Part shown: positions 31,862 to 34,384 of the stretch, piece after piece
Layout of the letters: each line of letters opens with the position of its first letter
Numbering within the stretch: the stretch's first letter is position 1
DNA from: Deltaproteobacteria bacterium
GTDB lineage: Bacteria; Desulfobacterota; Desulfobaccia; Desulfobaccales; 0-14-0-80-60-11
Assembly (NCBI GenBank): GCA_021813445.1
Contig: JAKAKP010000157.1
Location: forward strand, 1 to 34,384
DNA length: 34,384 nucleotides
Direction: 5' to 3'
The notes under the pieces: generated by a model
Seen by the model: only the letters and a program-made list of their open reading frames with translations
Told to the model about the DNA's origin: nothing
Database searches by the model: none
Program-made: the position numbers and the translations under genes

Positions 31862-34384
31862 ATGTCCCCTAACCAGATTGTTATCCGGGGCGCCCGGGAA
31901 CATAACCTGAAGAATATCGACCTGGAACTGCCCCGGGAGCAGTTGATCGTCATCACCGGGGTGAGCGGTTCCGGCAAATCCACCCTCGCCTTCGATATCC
32001 TCTACGCCGAGGGGCAGCGGCGCTATGTGGAGTCTCTCTCCGCCTACGCCCGCCAGTTCCTGGAACTCATGGACAAGCCGGACGTGGAGTATATCGAGGG
32101 ACTCTCCCCGGCCATCGCCATCGAGCAGCGCAGCGCCTCCCGCAATCCCCGCTCCACTTTGGCCACCGCCACCGAGATTTACGATTACCTCCGGGTGCTC
32201 TTCGCCCGCATCGGCACTCCCTACTGCTATAAGTGCGGCCGGCCCATCGCCTCCTTGAGCGTGCCGCAAATGGTGGACCAGGTCATGGGCCTGCCCGGAG
32301 GGACCAGGATCACCCTCCTGGCCCCGGTGGTGGTCAACCGCAAAGGCGAGCATCAAAAGCTCCTGGAGAGGCTGCAGCGGGAAGGCTACAGCCGCATCCG
32401 CTTGAATGGCGAGGTGGTGGAGCTGGAGGAACTGCCCATCCTGGACAAAAACCGCCGCCATACCATTGAAGCGGTGGTGGACCGGCTGGTGATCAAGCCG
32501 GACCTGGGCCCCAGGCTCACCGATTCCCTGGAACTGGCCCTCAGGTTGGCCGAAGGCGTGGTGCGGGTGGCGGTCTCGGGCGGCGAGGAATTTTTGTACA
32601 GCGAGAAATTCGCCTGCGACCACTGCGGGGTCAGCCTCCCCGAACTCACCCCCCGCCTCTTTTCCTTCAACAGCCCCCAGGGGGCCTGCCCGGGGTGCAG
32701 CGGCCTGGGCACCAAGCTGGTCATTGACCCGGACCTGGTGGTCCCCAATGAAGACCTGAGCCTCCGGGAAGGGGCCATCCGCCCCTGGGCCCACCGCCAT
32801 TCCCTGCGCCACCAGCAGTTGCTGGAGGCCCTGGAGAAGCATTACCACTTCTCCATCCACACCCCCTTCCGGGACCTGGACCCCCGGGTGCAGCAGGTCC
32901 TGCTCTTCGGGTCCCAGGGGGAGCGCATCGATTTCTTCTACGAGCAGGGAGGCCGCCGCTTCTTGGTGCCCCGGCCCTTCCCCGGCGTGATTTCTTTGCT
33001 GCAAGAGCGCTATAAGGAGACGGATTCCCCCCTGATCCGGGAAGAGATCGAGCAGTACATGAGCGTGCAGCCCTGCCCGGAGTGCAAAGGCGCCCGGCTC
33101 CGCCGGGAGGCCCTGGCGGTGAAGATCAACGGCAGCAATATCAGTGAGTTGACCCGCCTCACCGTGGCCCAGACCCTGGAGTGGTTCCGGAACCTGGAAC
33201 TCAATCCCCGGCAGCGGGAGATCGGCCGCCGGGTCCTCAAGGAGGTCGCCGACCGCCTGGGTTTCTTGAAGGAAGTGGGCCTGGATTATCTCTCCCTGGA
33301 CCGGGCCACCGCCACCCTGGCGGGGGGGGAGGCCCAGCGCATCCGCTTGGCCACCCAGATCGGCTCCAAGCTGAGCGGCGTGCTCTATATCCTGGACGAG
33401 CCCAGCATCGGGTTGCACCCCCGGGATACCCAAAAACTCCTGAATACCTTGAAGACACTGCGGGACCTAGGCAATACCGTGATCGTCGTGGAGCACGACC
33501 CGGAAACCATCCGCCAGGCGGACTTCGTGGTGGACATGGGCCCGGGCGCGGGCAGGGAAGGGGGCCAGGTGATCTGCGGGGGCACCCCGGCCCAACTGGT
33601 GCGCCATCCCCAATCTTTGACCGGCCTCTATCTTTCCGGCAAGCGGGAGATTCCCCTCCCCATAGAGAGCCGCAAGCCCAAAGGTTTTATCAGGCTTCAG
33701 GGAGCGCAAGGACACAACCTGAAAGATTTAGAGGTGACCATCCCCCTGGGGGTCTTGAACTGCGTCACCGGGGTCTCCGGCTCCGGCAAGTCCACTCTGA
33801 TCATGGACACCCTGTACGCGGCCCTGCGCCAGAAGCTCTACCGGGCCAAGGTGCCCGCGGCCCCTTACACCGCGCTCGACGGGGTGGAGCAGTTGGACAA
33901 GGTGGTGAACATCGACCAGAGCCCCATCGGCCGCACCCCCCGCTCCAACCCGGGGACCTATAGCGGCCTTTTCACCGAGGTGCGAGAACTCTTCGCCCAG
34001 GTGCCGGAGGCCCGGACCCGGGGCTACAAGCCCGGCCGCTTCAGTTTCAACGTCAAGGGCGGGCGCTGCGAGGCCTGCCGGGGCGAGGGCATCAACAAGA
34101 TCGAGATGCACTTCCTGCCGGACGTCTACGTGCGCTGCGAGGTCTGCCGGGGCCTGCGCTACAACGCCGCCAGCCTGGAGATCCGCTACAAGGGGAAGAA
34201 TATCGCTGAAGTCCTGGAACTCACGGTAGACCAGGCCCTGGAGTTTTTCGGCGCAGTGCCCAGTATCCGGGACAAGCTCCAGACCCTGGCGGACGTGGGC
34301 CTGGGCTACCTGCAACTGGGCCAGGCAGCCACCACCCTGTCCGGCGGCGAGGCCCAGCGCCTGAAACTTTCCCGGGAACTGAGC
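31862..34384 (+). CDS. uvrA: UvrA, excinuclease ABC subunit A (3' end cut by window)
   Basis: Damage-recognition ATPase of nucleotide excision repair; 841 codons are visible and the end is missing. First Walker [10 protein letters not shown] near residues 31-39, zinc module CYKCG…CDHCG…CPGCSGLG, first signature [12 protein letters not shown] (residues 486-497; the usual serine is alanine at 487), Walker [15 protein letters not shown]. Second half: Walker [10 protein letters not shown], the C-terminal zinc finger CEACRGEG…CEVCRG, and [12 protein letters not shown] near the window end. A GCCCTAA/TTAGGGC hairpin (31819-31850) lies 11 bp before the ATG; the ribosome binding site is weak. Cytoplasmic. 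Confidence 0.96.
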   Translation, partial: MSPNQIVIRGAREHNLKNIDLELPREQLIVITGVSGSGKSTLAFDILYAEGQRRYVESLSAYARQFLELMDKPDVEYIEGLSPAIAIEQRSASRNPRSTLATATEIYDYLRVLFARIGTPYCYKCGRPIASLSVPQMVDQVMGLPGGTRITLLAPVVVNRKGEHQKLLERLQREGYSRIRLNGEVVELEELPILDKNRRHTIEAVVDRLVIKPDLGPRLTDSLELALRLAEGVVRVAVSGGEEFLYSEKFACDHCGVSLPELTPRLFSFNSPQGACPGCSGLGTKLVIDPDLVVPNEDLSLREGAIRPWAHRHSLRHQQLLEALEKHYHFSIHTPFRDLDPRVQQVLLFGSQGERIDFFYEQGGRRFLVPRPFPGVISLLQERYKETDSPLIREEIEQYMSVQPCPECKGARLRREALAVKINGSNISELTRLTVAQTLEWFRNLELNPRQREIGRRVLKEVADRLGFLKEVGLDYLSLDRATATLAGGEAQRIRLATQIGSKLSGVLYILDEPSIGLHPRDTQKLLNTLKTLRDLGNTVIVVEHDPETIRQADFVVDMGPGAGREGGQVICGGTPAQLVRHPQSLTGLYLSGKREIPLPIESRKPKGFIRLQGAQGHNLKDLEVTIPLGVLNCVTGVSGSGKSTLIMDTLYAALRQKLYRAKVPAAPYTALDGVEQLDKVVNIDQSPIGRTPRSNPGTYSGLFTEVRELFAQVPEARTRGYKPGRFSFNVKGGRCEACRGEGINKIEMHFLPDVYVRCEVCRGLRYNAASLEIRYKGKNIAEVLELTVDQALEFFGAVPSIRDKLQTLADVGLGYLQLGQAATTLSGGEAQRLKLSRELS

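Noticed and set aside
31844-33433. 529-codon minus-strand open frame opposite uvrA
   Set aside because: Antisense shadow of uvrA without ribosome binding site or recognisable motif.

Overview
The window is GC-rich bacterial DNA with short intergenic gaps. Its content points to an anaerobic Gram-negative bacterium, most likely a Desulfobacterota sulfate reducer or syntroph: an orange-protein (ORP/NifX/MinD) locus under sigma-54 control, an Mla-type outer-membrane lipid transport operon, and a pyruvate:methylmalonyl-CoA transcarboxylase-type operon used in propionate metabolism. Organism identity is inferred from gene content only.

Region 1 (1-9410, all genes on the minus strand) is the most distinctive part. 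Transcribed leftward from a candidate sigma-54 promoter at 6600-6615 are ten tightly packed or overlapping genes: a 77-aa protein, a DUF5320 protein, an ORP-like NifX-family protein, two MinD-type ATPases each carrying two 4Fe-4S motifs, a 31-aa His-rich peptide, a second NifX-family protein, an IscU/NifU-like scaffold interrupted by a frameshift at a run of seven A, a degenerate receiver domain, and a DUF4213/DUF364 protein. A candidate terminator follows, then a secreted M23 peptidase. Upstream lie nested inverted-repeat elements, a PAS/AAA/Fis sigma-54 activator (7107-8558), and a NifX-like protein with a C-terminal zinc ribbon (8732-9355) that has its own good sigma-54 promoter candidate at 9395-9410. 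The layout resembles the Desulfovibrio vulgaris orange-protein locus (DVU2103-2109), with all genes here on one strand.

Region 2 (9647-15624, plus strand) holds a glycerol dehydrogenase-like gene with a substituted zinc ligand, a CaiB/AMACR-type gene broken by a TCTG duplication, a GNAT acetyltransferase, a coupled but destroyed SulP transporter start, an intact GAF-histidine kinase, and a kinase remnant. Region 3 (15745-19280) is a compact MlaE-MlaF-MlaD-PqiC lipid transport operon. Region 4 (19281-20873) is decayed: a MITE, a collapsed ABC exporter, and a minus-strand membrane-protein remnant.

Region 5 (20874-24815) is the carboxyltransferase operon: a 12S-type subunit, a 66-aa small protein bracketed by two 74-bp hairpin repeats, and a 5S-type subunit fused to a biotin carrier, closed by a terminator-like hairpin. 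Region 6 (25051-34384) carries a Q/P/Y-rich exported protein, an orphan ParB-like protein, a coiled-coil protein, a large DUF255 thioredoxin-fold protein, a PAS-PAS-GAF-GGDEF diguanylate cyclase, a small basic protein, and uvrA, which runs off the window end. No rRNA, tRNA or CRISPR array was seen.
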